From Mercurialis annua (lineage: Eukaryota > Streptophyta > Magnoliopsida > Malpighiales > Euphorbiaceae): a stretch of 64,000 bases of DNA. Position 1 is the first letter of the stretch. Each line of letters opens with the position of its first letter. The position numbers were made by a program, and so were the translations under genes. Shown here piece after piece: positions 1 to 13,001 of this stretch. The notes beneath the pieces are model-generated. The model saw only the letters and a program-made list of their open reading frames with translations. It did no database searches and had not been told where the DNA came from. The stretch covers positions 2,862,001 through 2,926,000 of the forward strand of contig NC_065570.1 of the NCBI RefSeq assembly GCF_937616625.2, read 5' to 3'.

Positions 1-129
1 CGATATTTCGTGCTCTTTAAAATTCTTTGGCTTTGATGTCTGAATCGAACCGATTTTGGGTTCAATTTTGTTTGTAGCGTGCTGTGGAAGTAGTTTACTA
101 GTGGTGGGTTTTTACTTAGGGTTTGGTGA

Positions 130-3100
130 ATGATTTTAATGGACGACGGTGGCTGTGGTGCGTTTTGGGGGTGGGCGGATGATGAGATTAAAGGCGGCGA
201 TGGAGGAGATAATATGTTGTTTGATCTTGATGAGTTAACAAACTTGCTTGAAGAGCAATTTGATCCTAATCAGGTTAATTCTTCCTTAATTTGCTTTAAT
301 TTTCTATGAGATAGTTAAATTTAGTTGAATAAGCAAATAGATGAAAGAAAGTGATATTCTTTGAACTTTGAATTGATTTTTGTAGATCAATTAGGTTAGC
401 TTCAACTGGTTTTTTCGGCTTTAGCTATTAGATTTGCGTTAATTCATATATCGAATCGTATAATGTTGTCGTAATGGACAATTTCTTGCAAATTGGGGAG
501 AATCTAGGTAGCACGGGCTCGGACACGGACATGGTGAAACGGTGTTATTTTGAGGCTTTTTAAGGAAAAAAATGAAGTTTCGTTCCGAAAAGTTAAGTGT
601 CTGTAACGTTTTTGAAGCGGGACACGTCGATTAAATGAAGTGTCTGTGCTACTGGGTGAATCCTTTAACTACTAAGGATGAGTTATACAATATATGGGAG
701 ATGCATTTTCTTTTATATTGACTTGATAGGTTTCTAATGATATTTATGGATATATGGTTTAGTTGATTAGTTGCTTTCTAGAGAATGTTACTTATTTGGG
801 TAATACCGAATTGCAGAGTAGTGAAGATGTTTATCCAGATAAGAACTGTAAGGTTGAGCCAGCTACTAATTCTGGCGATCCAAGTAACTTTCAGCTTCAA
901 AATGGTAATAAATTTTATACAATTTTTTTTTTTGAGATAAATGGTGGAATAATGTTGCTTTCTTTAGATTGTGGGGGGTTGAGATGCGAGATTTTTTTAT
1001 GGATTTTAACTGATTTTGATGGTATACTGTTTAGGGTTTCAGATGTTTGATGGACGATCTGCATTGCAATCTGAAACTAAAGAAATTGATATGTTTTATC
1101 GGACGAACAATCTGGATGCAACAACTGGGGATTTGCTTTCTTCTTTTGATAATCCAGGGAGCTCTATCACAGCCTTTGATGGTGCAAATATGGATCTTGC
1201 ATCACATGTTAGCTATCCTGTGCATACCTGTCCTGGAAGTTTAAAACAGTCGGTTTCGCCAGTTAGCAGGGATCAAGAAGAAAAGAGGGTTGGTGTCCTG
1301 CAGTACGAGATTCCCAGTTGCAGTACAACATCTAGCTTCGCTGAGGGTGAATTTACTCATGTTTCAGATGATACTGGCAATTTTGATTTAAACTCTTTTT
1401 TGGATGAAACTGGAACTCAGCTCATGCATGCAGGAGGGAACAACCACTCCATAGGTATGCATACTCTTTACTCCTTTTTGGGTTCCATTGTGCATATCAT
1501 ATTTAGACTAACAGTTTGGAAATTTAATATGGATTGATGCAATAACCGCCAGAGGTACCTACTTTTTTCTTTTTCTTGTGGAAATTACAGATACTTCACA
1601 TGAGCGTTATTTGGACATGTTGGATGACAAGTCAGGATATGATGATGAAAATAGCTTAAGGTGTTCAGGCCCTGAAAGTGATATGTATAGATCTACTGAT
1701 ACGTCCTTGGAGGACACGGATCTTTCTTTTCATGATGTAGCTACTGCTCATTCTACCTTTTATCCTAATTCTGGCGTTGATAGTGAATTAGATGTGCATA
1801 GTTCAGCTGTGCAGTATGGAATCAATTGTGATGATACATATTTTGTGAATTCACCATGTTATAATATGGCTGAAGATTTCAGTTTTGAGTTATTGCCTTG
1901 CAATGAAACAGAGGTGCTTCCAACTGAAAGTTCATGTTCTGCATCTGAGATCTCAATGATTAATTACTGTAATGACAAGAGATTGAATTTAAATAGTAAA
2001 GGTACTAACTGTATGTCACCCAGCAGTGGGAATTTTTTGTCGAATGCTGATGATAGGCTTGTTGATGATAAGTTGACGGGAATGCCTTTCAGAACCTGTA
2101 TCCAGTCAGCCATCAGCAGGCAACCAGTGGTAATAGAGGATGAAAAAGCTGCAGAAGCAGTTGCGTCTAGAAGGAAGATGAACCATGCTAATGTAATGAC
2201 TAACAAATTTGCCAATAGGAAATTTTTTCGTAGGGAGGAAAGTACTTATGTTGAGGAAGATTTTAAGCAATCTTCTTCTGTAGTTTCATCTTCCATTCCA
2301 AGCCGGGAAAAATTTATCCAGGCGAAGGAGGATAATGCATTTATGAGATCTCAAGTCAATGGAATTTCTCGAAAATTATATCTTAATGGTGCTTGTTTGA
2401 ATTCTAATGCTTCACAACATTTTCTGTCTTGTGCTGAAGAATCAAATGTAAACAAGCATATGAGCAGTGTTAAGCATGAAGGAGATATTAAACTTATTCA
2501 ACCAAAGCGCTTGGGTCATCTATCAAGTGTTAGCCATGAATCAGTTCAGAGTAATTTGTCTGGTAGCAAAGTCCATGTTGATGATGACTCTGACATTTAT
2601 ATTCTTGAAGATATCAGTCAACCTGCTCGCTACCATTCTCCTGCTTTAGGAAAGGTCAATGCTCCTATCCAACATTCTTCATATGGTGCTTCTAGTCAAC
2701 ACACTGGAATTGTAACTACAAGGCCTAAGACTAATGACGAGCGTTTAGTGTTTCGAGCTGCATTGCAGGTTAGATTTTGTGTTGGATGCCATTGCACTAA
2801 CTCTTCGACCTCAAATTCTTTGAAGTTTCAGGAAGTTTGGACTTTGAAGCAATTGCCTAGAGTATTTGGAAAATTTCGCATTGAAATTAATTTAATTTAC
2901 AGTCCAGGAGCATTATTTTAATACAAGAAACTCATCCTGCATAAGTCCTTGGAAAAATTATAGGGATGATTTCAAGCTTAACTGGTTATGCATTCAACAT
3001 AGGTTTAAAAAATATAAAGCATTCTACATTTTTTTTGATAAGGTACTTATTATTCATGCATGTTAATTTTGTTCGAGACTTGGTGCAAAATTTGATGTTG

Positions 3101-4142
3101 ACTGGGAGGTTTAAGGCCCGAGGGCAGTCATTTATGTGAATGTATTGAAGGGCAAAAAAATTTCTGTTGGTGCCTTTTACCCTACTTGTTGAATTCATAA
3201 TCAGTTGTTCCCTTTTCTCTTTATTTTGGTTGGGGGTTTGATTTTTTTATTAGTTTCTGAACATCTACAACATCATAGTTGGCTTTTATTTCTTTATAGG
3301 TGATATTTCCTTTCATTTTGGTTAGTTTAGGGCTTGTCTTTTTTCCAATTATTTATCATCTCTTCAGCAAAAATTTGAAGATAATCTCTTTTTCATGTAT
3401 CTTTGATTCGCTAATGCGGTCCCCAGTCCAATCAATTCACATGTAAAAGAAAAGAAAAGAAACGGAATTATCATATAGTAGAGTTGTCTGGGTCATAACA
3501 TTTGATACAAAAAGCATGTTCAAGCCTCTTTGTTTTTTATTGTTGCATCTCTTGTTATACTAGGACAACACAAAGTCTATTGTAGTATTATTCTTGTTTA
3601 ATGCAAGATGAATTTAATTTGCTCCATTGTAATTCTGCCCTTTCTTGATGTCTCTGTTATAACAGCTTCTCTAATTACTGAGTTTATAATTAGACTAAGA
3701 CTCTGACATGCATAACAGGATATTTCTCAGCCAAAATCTGAAGCTAGTCCGCCAGAAGGTCTTCTGTCTGTACCTCTTTTGAGACACCAGGTTTTGAATT
3801 GTTCATTAATTCCTCACTTGCTTTCTGCTTTTTTTTTTGGTTGGCATTTGTTGTGTTTTTTTTTCTGTGGTGAGTTCATGAAATTCATTAACTGGCCCAA
3901 TAGCAATGAATTTATTCGAGTTGGACCTGACTTCTGAAAGATAGTTTGCAAGATTTAAAAAAAAGGAACGTACCATTTCGATGTATTGGAGACATCACAA
4001 GAAGAATCATTATAAGAGTCTTGACTGTTTTGACTGGCTTATTTATGATTCTGATTTACTCTGTAGTTTAGAGAAATAATTACTATTTGATTCAAAAGCC
4101 AGATAATCTATTTCCAGTTACTGTGAGCAAATTAAAGAAACT

Positions 4143-4209
<67 letters not shown>

Positions 4210-7200
4210 TATAAAAGCATTGAGCTGCAGACTGTCTCCCATTTCAACAGGATGGTGTGTGAATTGGAGAACTGCTAATCTACAATATTTTATGTTTTAA
4301 GTCTATTTTATATTTTCTCTATCTCTTACGAATATCCATTTAATCCAAGTTAATATTGGCACAACTAGTTAATGTGGCTTTTCTCCTTGCTCACTTTTTT
4401 TTTTTTTTTTTGCTACTTAACTATAGTTATTCTTACCTTGGTCTGCTATGCTGTGTTTTTCTTTTCCATCATCATAATTCATATCTGGTTACTATTTGTG
4501 TGATTGATCTTATGTGCCTGTCCGAAAACTTGTTAATGAGGTCTCAACTAATTTTCGGCATTTCATGGGCAGCGAATTGCTTTGTCTTGGATGGTTCAGA
4601 AGGAAACTTCTAGTATGCACTGTTCAGGAGGGATCCTTGCAGACGATCAGGTGGATTGTATTTTCTTAACTTGCAAAAACCACTAATCTTTCTACTTTTA
4701 TGGAATTTAGTTAACATCTGGGCTTGTTCAATGATCTCTTGCAGGGATTAGGGAAGACTGTATCTACAATTGCTCTTATACTAAAGGAAAGACCCCCATC
4801 TGTTAAAGCAGGTGTGCAGGTTATTAAGAAAGAAGAGTTTGAAACGTTGAATTTGGATGATGATGATGATGAGGTTGCTGAGGTTGGTAGAATAAAAGAA
4901 GTGGCTGACAGTTGCCAAGTTACGCCATATCCAGGTTTGAAAAAAAGTACAAGTAACTTTGGGAAGTCTGAGAGAAAGCCTCTGGCAGGAACTCTTGTTG
5001 TTTGCCCAACAAGTGTTCTACGGCAGTGGGCTGAGGAGTTAGATAAAAAGGTAACCAGGAAAGCTAATATCTCTGTTCTGGTATACCACGGAAGCAATCG
5101 AACAAAGGATCATTGTGAGTTAGCCAAGTATGATGTTGTTCTAACAACGTATTCAATTGTTAGCATGGAGGTCCCAAAGAAGCTTCTTGGTGATAAAGAT
5201 GATGATGAGAAAAGAAAAGAAGGTGATGATGTAACATCCATGGGGCTTTCATCTTGTAAAAAACGGAAATATCCTCCTAGTTCTGGCAAAAAAGGTCCTA
5301 GGAATAAGAAGGGAATGGATGCAGCGTTACTTGAGTCTGCTGCTCGACCCCTTGCAAAAGTGGTATGGTTTAGGGTCGTTCTTGATGAGGCCCAGAGCAT
5401 CAAGAATCACAGAACTCAAGTGGCTAGGGCCTGTTGGGGTCTTCGTGCAAAGCGTAGGTGGTGCTTGTCTGGAACTCCTATCCAGAATTCAGTAGATGAT
5501 CTTTATAGCTACTTCAGATTTCTCAGATATGACCCTTATGCTATCTACAATTCATTCTGCTCAACAATAAAGATTCCAATTCAAAAGAGTCCAACAAAAG
5601 GGTTCAAAAAGTTGCAAGCTGTTTTGAAAACAATAATGCTTCGCCGCACGAAAGGTGAGACTTTGTATGCATTTAGTGCACTAGATTTGTCATTTCCTAG
5701 TCCTGTTCTGGAAATATTATGAATTTGATGCACCTCACTTCCTTCTTTAGTTTATATCTCCTTTTGTTGAATGATGTAGGCTCTTTTAAGAAGAAGTTCT
5801 CTAGATTCTTTTTGAGACTGAATGTTTAGTTTATCTTCCAAATTATTTTACTCTCATTTGACAACTAGTTGCTGATTAATTCATCAAAAGGAGCGGCTTC
5901 AGTCACGTACATGCTTTATTTTGCCTCTTTTTGTTCATTGAGGTTCTTACTGTATACAAATTTTAAAATTTGTTGATGTGCAAACTTTTAAAGTACCCGA
6001 TCTATCTGAATGTTTTAGGCGCAAATGTTCCATGCATGAGCATGCTTGTGTATGTGATTTCTAGTTTGATCTATACTTGATGATTTTTATTTAGATTTAG
6101 TGTAGAGTTGCAGTTATTTATGCTCATCCCACTTTTTTTTTTTTCATTCAGGGACTCGTATTGATGGGGAACCAATAATCAACCTACCGCCCAAAGTAGT
6201 AGAACTGAAGAAAGTGGATTTTACCGATGAAGAGCGTGACTTCTACACACAACTAGAGAGTGATTCACGTGCACAATTCAGAGTATGTGTTGCCTAGATA
6301 TTTAATGTGGATAGTGTTTTATTTTTTTTCTAAAAGATACCGTTTTACTTTGTCCCCCCGCCATCTCCTATCTCTCCTTCTCTCTTCTTCATCCCTTCCT
6401 CCCATCTGTGTGAGTACGGCTAGCAACTCTGATAACGATACACGTTTTTTCATCAGGAATATGCAGCTGCTGGAACGGTCAAGCAAAATTATGTGAACAT
6501 CTTGTTGATGCTGTTACGTCTTCGTCAAGCTTGCGATCACCCCCTTCTTGTTAGGGGTATAGATTCAAATTATTTGGGGAGATTTTCAATAGAGATGGCA
6601 AAGAAGCTTCCTAGGGAAAAACAGATGTGCCTTCTGAATTGTCTGGAAGCATCTTTGGCGATCTGTGGCATCTGCAAGGTATGTCCTACCCTATTTGTTA
6701 TCTATGTGTTACAATGCTCTCACTTTTATTATCATTTTTTATTGTCTATGCTTTCGTTAACTGACGATTGGAAGGGGGCGTCATAATGGTACGGATGATG
6801 CTTGTACTGACTCAATATCTTAGGTTAATTGCTGTACTTCAGATGAGAAATTTGATAGATTGTAGACCAAACAACGAGAGCATACATTAAGGCAGTGTTG
6901 CAAAGAACTGTCATGGCACTATTATAAATGTAGACTAATTGCAGGACCCAGATTTTTACATAGATGTTAGGAGTTGGGATATGAAGCATTGTTGTTTCAG
7001 CTAGTAGGTGTACAGTAATTTTGCTAGGACAAAATACTCAAGACTCCATTGCTTATAACTTTTTATTTGAAGTTCCATTAAGGTGCCATAATTTTGAGAT
7101 TTCCAAATCAAAACTAGACAAGAATGTTTTTCCTTTCTTTTTATGTTGTTGAATTAGCTTCTGTAGCTATTGCTTTCTTAAGTCCTATTAGGGATCCAAT

Positions 7201-9343
7201 GTCTTTGTAGATGACTCGAGAAAGATGTCAACTGTGCCATGGAAAGCATGTCCATGTCTGGTTGTGATTTCCTTCCCATTTACAGCCTAATCTCAACTAT
7301 TACTAGACTTGATTGATAAAATGTGATGTTTTCTTCTCTTTTCTAATGCCATCACCAATAAGCTAAGGTAATATTGTGGTCTAAAATAGGTACCAATAAG
7401 CTAATGTAATACTATGGTCTAAATAATTGGCCGATCAGACATCCTCGGGTTGACTTTGTCTTTAAGTTCCCTCTATGAAAATCGCACATTTATACACTCA
7501 ATGCATCGTTGTGCTACTATGCTTGCCTTACATTGTACTTCCTTGGGTGTCTGTATGTCCATGTCAATTGGCTTATCAATTTTTATGCATTTTTTTCTGA
7601 AAACTCTGTTTATTTCTGTAGGATCCACCAGAAGATGCTGTTGTTTCAATTTGTGGTCATGTTTTCTGCAATCAGTGCATATGTGAACATCTGACTGGTG
7701 ATGACAACATATGCCCTACTTCAAAATGCAAAGTTCGACTGAATACATCATGTGTCTTTTCCAAAGCTACATTAAACAGCTGCCTTTCTGATCAGCCTGC
7801 CCAAGATGGTTTTGGCTCTGAACTTGGGGGGGAGCCCAAGCCTTATTCAGAGGATATTTCATATGACTCTTCAAAAATTAGGGCTGCACTTGAAGTCCTG
7901 CAATCACTGAGCAAGCCGCAGGGCTATAAAGCTACAAATGGTTCCTTAGATGATGAAACTGATAAGAGAAATATACTTGTGGATGAAAATGTTAATGGTT
8001 TGGTAAAGGTAGTTGGTGATAAGGCCCTAGTGTTTTCGCAGTGGACAAAAATGTTAGATTTGCTTGAAGCTGGTCTTAAAAGTTCCTCTCTTCAGTACCG
8101 AAGACTTGATGGAACAATGTCAGTTGTTGCTAGAGACAAAGCTGTGAAAGATTTTAAGACGCTTCCTGAGGTTTGTGGAAGATTCAAATATTTTTAAGAT
8201 GAAAGGATATTTTTTTAGAATATGACCTTCTTAGGTATTTCTAGTAATTGTTATTTATTTCAAAATTTGGCTTCTTTGCTTTGTAGGTCACAGTGATGAT
8301 TATGTCTTTGAAAGCTGCTAGTCTTGGACTGAATATGGTTGCAGCTTGCCATGTTATACTTCTGGACTTATGGTGGAATCCAACTACTGAAGACCAGGCA
8401 ATTGATAGAGCACATCGCATAGGGCAGACTCGTCCTGTTACTGTTTTGCGTTTAACTGTGAAAGATACTGTTGAAGATCGTATTTTGGCTCTTCAGGTGA
8501 ACGCTCTTTTCGTGTTTTATTTATTTGCTTGTTATGCAAAGCTTTCTGATATATTTTTAGTAGGATTACATTAGGATGGATAAACGAGTGTATGTGAGGG
8601 TATTTAGTTTCATGACTTCCACTATTAGGTATTTGGCATGTTAATGATATGATCTTTTGGGATTAGTGAAGCTGGAGGAACTTTATCTCATGATCAACCA
8701 TTGGTCTCTTTATTTGGAGAGGCATTTATGTTGGCAGAAATAATTAATCTGTGGGAACATTATTCTATGCAACTGTTGTACCCCATCATTTGTACAACAA
8801 ACCAATAGGATTTATCAAATGTTGGAATTATTTTTATTATAAATATACGATCATTGAAGATTACAACATTCCGCACATCCTATTGGTTGGTTGTACAAAT
8901 CTAATCTATGGCAGATAATGTATTTGTTTAGACTCTTGAATTGTTTCCAGTGATGCTTGAACTTTTAGTTTCTTAATTCATGGCAGCTTTGAGCTTTTAG
9001 TTTCTTAATTTTGAAGTATATGAGACTTGAGAGATTAATAGCAATGACATCTGTTGCAACATCCAAGCGACTTACATAATAGGGGTCGAACAAGTGGATT
9101 TGGGTTTCCTAACCCGTGCAACATTTTCTAAATGCTATTGCCCAGTGTTTTGACAGTGGATAAATATGTGTGATTCAACCTGAAATCTACCCTTCTTCTG
9201 GTGGTAGTATGAAAAATACTTTATGTTCTCTTTTGCAGCAAAAAAAGAGGGTGATGGTTGCGTCTGCATTCGGAGAGGATGAAAGCGGCGGTCAACAGAC
9301 TCGATTAACAGTGGAGGATTTGAAATACCTTTTTATGGTGTGA
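130..9343 (+). CDS. SNF2 family helicase-like protein with RING finger (CHR27/CHR28-type)
   Basis: Predicted exons: 130-273, 817-904, 1035-1454, 1591-2768, 3719-3790, 4573-4650, 4745-5654, 6152-6282, 6457-6678, 7622-8170, 8287-8496, 9239-9343. They join in frame to about 1368 aa, with GT-AG at every junction. The acidic, serine-rich N-terminal 600 residues carry no domain I recognise. Helicase lobe 1 follows: the Walker A region ([13 protein letters not shown], split across exons 6 and 7), DEAQ near residue 874, and SGTPIQN. A C3HC4 RING (about 1075-1115, exons 9-10: ICGICK..., CGHVFCNQC) lies between the lobes. Lobe 2 ends with [12 protein letters not shown]. This order is typical of the Rad5/Rad16-like SNF2 group, whose Arabidopsis members CHR27/CHR28 (FRG1/FRG2) act in RNA-directed silencing. 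A nuclear ATP-dependent chromatin role and possible E3 activity are inferred. The first ATG (130) and a second at 139 are in frame. The exon 2/3 boundaries are the least certain. Confidence 0.9.
508..652 (+). mobile_element. Small MITE (family with GTAGCACGG ends), copy 1, in intron 1 of the SNF2 gene
   Basis: About 145 bp beginning GTAGCACGG and ending CTGTGCTAC. The interior contains GGACACGGACATGG and an AAGTGTCTGT stretch. Two other copies of the same sequence lie at 13881-14047 (opposite strand) and 30787-30943. It is non-coding. The target duplication is unclear here. Confidence 0.6.
4147..4213. repeat. (AT)n microsatellite
   Basis: About 67 bp of near-perfect AT dinucleotides with two ACAT interruptions, in intron 5 of the SNF2-RING gene. 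It creates a meaningless short ORF rich in Ile-Tyr. Confidence 0.9.
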
Positions 9344-10504
9344 AAAATAGAGTTATACATTTTAAGCGAACATTTAGGGATTTTAAGTTTTCAGCAGCAT
9401 AGATATTACATACATATATATGCTCTCAGCTGTCTGCTGCTGAGTAGTTTCAGCATTGGTAACACCGGGAAGCCGTTTTATTTTTTCCGCCGGGCACGGA
9501 GATAGATAGCTGCACATATGCTGATGAAGATGATCCATTCTTTATCCATTTTTTGGTGGGTCTAACAATTTTTTTTTCTTTTTCACCCATCACATTGTTA
9601 GGATCTGGAACACTAATAGTGAAGATACTGAGTTTGATAGGTTATCATATATAGAAAAGGGTATTTGTTTTAACAAATCTTAATTTTCCCCCAATTGTAT
9701 ATATTTGGATATTGGGTTGACTTTTTGATTAAATTGGATACGTTTGTTTTTCTCATTGTAGAGAGTTTATGAAGTGATAGGCTGATAGCTTTCTTGGTTA
9801 ATCAATCATGTTGATCACATCTCCTGTTATTTGGAGGGAACTATCTACAATTATGGTCATTGTGTACTTATGCAATTATGTGATATTCAAATGGCAAGAA
9901 TACATCATGCTTTACCGGCAAGAAATAGGCTAGTTCCTCGGCTCGAGTTTGTTCGTTAAATGAATGAACTTGGACTTTATTTTTTATTCATTTGTAGAAA
10001 CAAACCTAGTTTGAATCTAATATTGTCGGTTTGTTTATATTTACAAAATGACTCGGTATATAAGCTAACAAGCTAAGATGGTTCGATTACCAGTGCGTGT
10101 GAGCTCGATTAAGGGATTATGATATAAGTAAAATGAGATAATTTCAATTCGTTCTTTAATGTTAAGTGAGCTTTTAGTCTAACTTTGTACCTTTTCGGCA
10201 TAAACCATATACTTCAGAGAGATTGTATTTCTATGAGTTCGTAGTACCAGAATAGTTTCTTTATCTAACATGAATGACAAATTCATATCCGTCTATTTAA
10301 AAATAGTGTTAAACGAGCTGCTCTATTCGTTTATCACTTAAATGATTGAGTTCGACTTAACTAATTTAACATCTAAATGAATGAACAATAGTTGAATATA
10401 AATACATTAAAACTTTTCTATTTTTTCAAAGCCACTTAGAAAAAAATAGCCTTTAAGAGCAAAGATTTATATATGTGAGATAAAACAGTATGAAGAACAC
10501 AAAT
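9344..10504. other. 3' flank of the SNF2 gene and repeat-rich intergenic DNA
   Basis: The first few hundred bases are probably 3' UTR. About 9930-10400 contains degenerate GAGCTCG / TTGTTCGTT-type motifs. These resemble the dispersed repeat at 51045-51330 and are probably an old hAT-like MITE. No gene is seen. Confidence 0.5.
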
Positions 10505-10576
10505 GGTTCTATGGTCTAGCGGTTAGGACATTGGACTCTGAATCCAGTAACCCGAGTTCAAGTCTCGGTAGAACCT
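10505..10576 (+). tRNA. tRNA-Gln (anticodon CUG)
   Basis: 72 nt, intronless. The 7-bp acceptor stem pairs GGTTCTA with TAGAACC. The A box is TGGTCTAGCGG. The anticodon loop CTCTGAA gives anticodon CTG (Gln). The T arm is CCGAGTTCAAGTCTCGG (B box GTTCAAGTC). The discriminator is T and CCA is not encoded, as expected for a nuclear gene. A T-rich tract follows immediately (TTCCTTTTTCC), suitable for Pol III termination. It lies between two convergent protein genes. Confidence 0.97.
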
Positions 10577-10925
10577 TCCTTTTTCCTTTTCAACTCTCTT
10601 ATTTATCCAAGACACGTGTCAAACTGCAACTTGTCAAGTCCATTGTCAAAGGTTTTGCTTGCCATGTCACCAGCATACGTCTTGTTAACAGGTAAAATGA
10701 TATACGACGTCGTATGAACACCCCTCATCATCACAAGCCTGTTTTAACATAATTCCGTCGGTCACCGGTCGGAAACTTCCATTAACACCAAGCTAGTAAA
10801 AACAGTTCATAATTCATCATAAAACTCATCATTACACACAAAAAAAAATCACCAAATTCAACAACAAATCAAGCTTAAGATTTAAAATTCAATTAAAATT
10901 CTTAAATCGACACTGAAAAATTTCA
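10577..10925. other. Short intergenic stretch downstream of the lipase gene
   Basis: AT-rich, and probably includes the 3' UTR of the minus-strand hydrolase. Nothing else is recognised. Confidence 0.4.
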
Positions 10926-11864
10926 TTAACATCTATCATTCAACCAAGAAATAATATCACCCCTTACAATTTCAATATTCTCATCCGTTTCACCAAACAG
11001 TAAAGAATGCATCATCCCCTCATAAATTTTAATCGTTTTATCTGAACTTTTTGCTTCTTCATACAAAGCTCTGCTCACCGCCGGATCCGTTACCTCATCG
11101 TCACTCCCATGTAATACAATAAACGGAACCCTAATTTCCCCCAATTTTCCCGCCAAATACTCCGTTACTCTCAACAACTCCACCACCGTACCCAATCTCG
11201 GCTTCTCGCGATATCTCATCGGATTCATCTCCCCGATTCTCTTCTTCTCCTCGACTTTTATCGACTTTGATAACACATCCGGCGTCGGCACGATCGGGAG
11301 AGTCGGTAGGAATTTGGCGATTAGGGTTAGGACTTGCGGAATTGGCCATCTGGGTTTTATTTTATCGGAGATTTTACACATGGGTGCGGCGAGAATTGCG
11401 CCGGTGAAGTCATTTGGATTTTCCAGGTGGATCAGAAGACAAATTGCGCCGCCCATTGACTCGCCGTATAAAAACGACGGTAACCCATTAATTTGGGGAT
11501 CTGAATTCTTGATAGATTTGAAGAACGATGTACAATCTTGAACTACGAGATTTACATTCGGTACGTAAGCTTTTAAGCCTTGGGATCGGCCGTGTCCTTC
11601 GATGTCGACGGCGAAGCAGGCGAAGCCGTTCTGCGCGAGGAAAATTGCGGTGGATTGGAAAGTCCAGCTGATGTCGTTGCCGTATCCGTGGACCATGCAG
11701 ATTATGCCACGTGGAGGGGAGGGTGGTAGAGGAAGCCATGATCTGGTGAAGAGTTTGAGGCCTCTTGGTGAGGTGTAGAGTGAGTTGGATGATTTGATTC
11801 CTTGTTGGGTGTAGTACTCTTTCTCTGGGGTTTTGCCCCAGAAGTGAAGCTCTGGTTCTTCCAT
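10926..11864 (-). CDS. Monoacylglycerol lipase / caffeoylshikimate esterase-like alpha/beta hydrolase
   Basis: A single exon of 312 aa starting at ATG 11864. It has an alpha/beta-hydrolase (Hydrolase_4) fold. Visible motifs are oxyanion HGYG (59-62), nucleophile elbow GESMGG with Ser136, HGSDDEVTD with the likely catalytic Asp256, and MMHSLL with His286. The length (about 310 aa) is usual for plant MAGLs. Family members hydrolyse monoacylglycerol or lysophospholipid, and one branch (CSE) cleaves caffeoyl shikimate in lignin synthesis. The sequence alone does not settle the substrate. No signal peptide or membrane segment is visible, so it is probably cytosolic or peripherally membrane-bound. 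Confidence 0.93.
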   Translation of the reverse strand: MEEPELHFWGKTPEKEYYTQQGIKSSNSLYTSPRGLKLFTRSWLPLPPSPPRGIICMVHGYGNDISWTFQSTAIFLAQNGFACFAVDIEGHGRSQGLKAYVPNVNLVVQDCTSFFKSIKNSDPQINGLPSFLYGESMGGAICLLIHLENPNDFTGAILAAPMCKISDKIKPRWPIPQVLTLIAKFLPTLPIVPTPDVLSKSIKVEEKKRIGEMNPMRYREKPRLGTVVELLRVTEYLAGKLGEIRVPFIVLHGSDDEVTDPAVSRALYEEAKSSDKTIKIYEGMMHSLLFGETDENIEIVRGDIISWLNDRC

Positions 11865-12817
11865 TGTGGGAGAAAAAAATTAAAAATGTGATCTTTTTGA
11901 TGCTGCTGGATTCTGTGGTTGATTTTGGATATGGGGTTATGAATTTTGTTTTGTTTTGGATTGATTATTGATTGTTTAGGGAACTGAGTTGGGTTTGACT
12001 CGGTTTTGCAACTCAGTTGACTTGTAATATTGTAAGGCTTGACTGACTCTTATCTCCAAGTTAAGAGGTTAGTGCTTTTATTCCTCGGCTTTTATCAACA
12101 TTGTAGTTTCTGTATTAGTTACGTGTGCCAATCAAATGACCAAACCAATCAAATGTTGAAACTTTTTTTTTAATTTCTGACATGTGATTGGTTAGTTCTA
12201 TGAAAACGGACTTGGTTTAAATAAGAATTTTCTGTAGTATGAGACTTACATGCTGAATTAGAAATTTAAAGAGTGTTCATATATTTGATTAAAATTTGAA
12301 GTTTAATACCATTCATAATAGAGATGATTCTGTGTGTGTTGAAAATGAAAGTGTTTTTCGCTTTGTTACGTGGTGCATGAAGTCTACTTTTTTTTTTCTA
12401 TTATAATGCGGGGAGGGAAAATCGAACCGGGACTCGTACAATGTTCCCATCACTTGACTATGTTTGTGGGGACATGTGGTACAAAAACTTAGAATATGTA
12501 TAATGAGAAATCTAACTAATCTACAATGTACAAGGGAAAAATCTAATTATTCTTTATTTGAGTACTCAATATAGGAACTCCTATTGGAGGAAATATTGGT
12601 ATATATTCCGATAGGGCTTTAAATCCTTTTCTTAGGAAAGAAATCAAAGGAAAAATATTGAACTTTCAATTACCTTGAAAGTTGAAGTACTTTAGCTTTC
12701 TCAGTGGGAAGAATCTATGTAGCCTGGCTCAATGCTTACCAATGCTTTTAGAAGTGATAGTAATCTTTCAAAAAGCCTAAAAGAAGAGTGAATATGATTA
12801 CTTTTGGCAGAATTTAG

Positions 12818-13001
12818 GAGAAATTCTTTCATGGACTTTGTCCGCCACGTTATTCATAGACAAAAGACAAAGCTAATGATATTATAATATCATTTTTCTG
12901 AAAATTTTAATTCATTAAGCTGTTGATATCATTTTAATGATGTATTTTAATAACTCTGTCCATGAATGACGTTGTGGACAAAGTGTGTGTAAAAATTTCT
13001 C
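12818..13001. mobile_element. MULE-type MITE, 184 bp
   Basis: Terminal inverted repeats begin GAGAAATT, and the arms include CATGGACTTTGTCCGCCACG paired with GTTGTGGACAAAGTG. The flanking 9-mers AGAATTTAG (12809-12817) and AGTATTTAG (13002-13010) differ at one base, which suits a Mutator-like 9-bp target duplication. It is non-coding. Confidence 0.7.

Noticed and set aside
763..1050. 95-aa ORF overlapping exon 2 of the SNF2 gene
   Set aside because: It begins with TTG and runs through intron sequence; only 817-904 is kept as an exon.
4087..4278. 63-aa ORF rich in Ile-Tyr
   Set aside because: It is a translation of the AT microsatellite in an intron.
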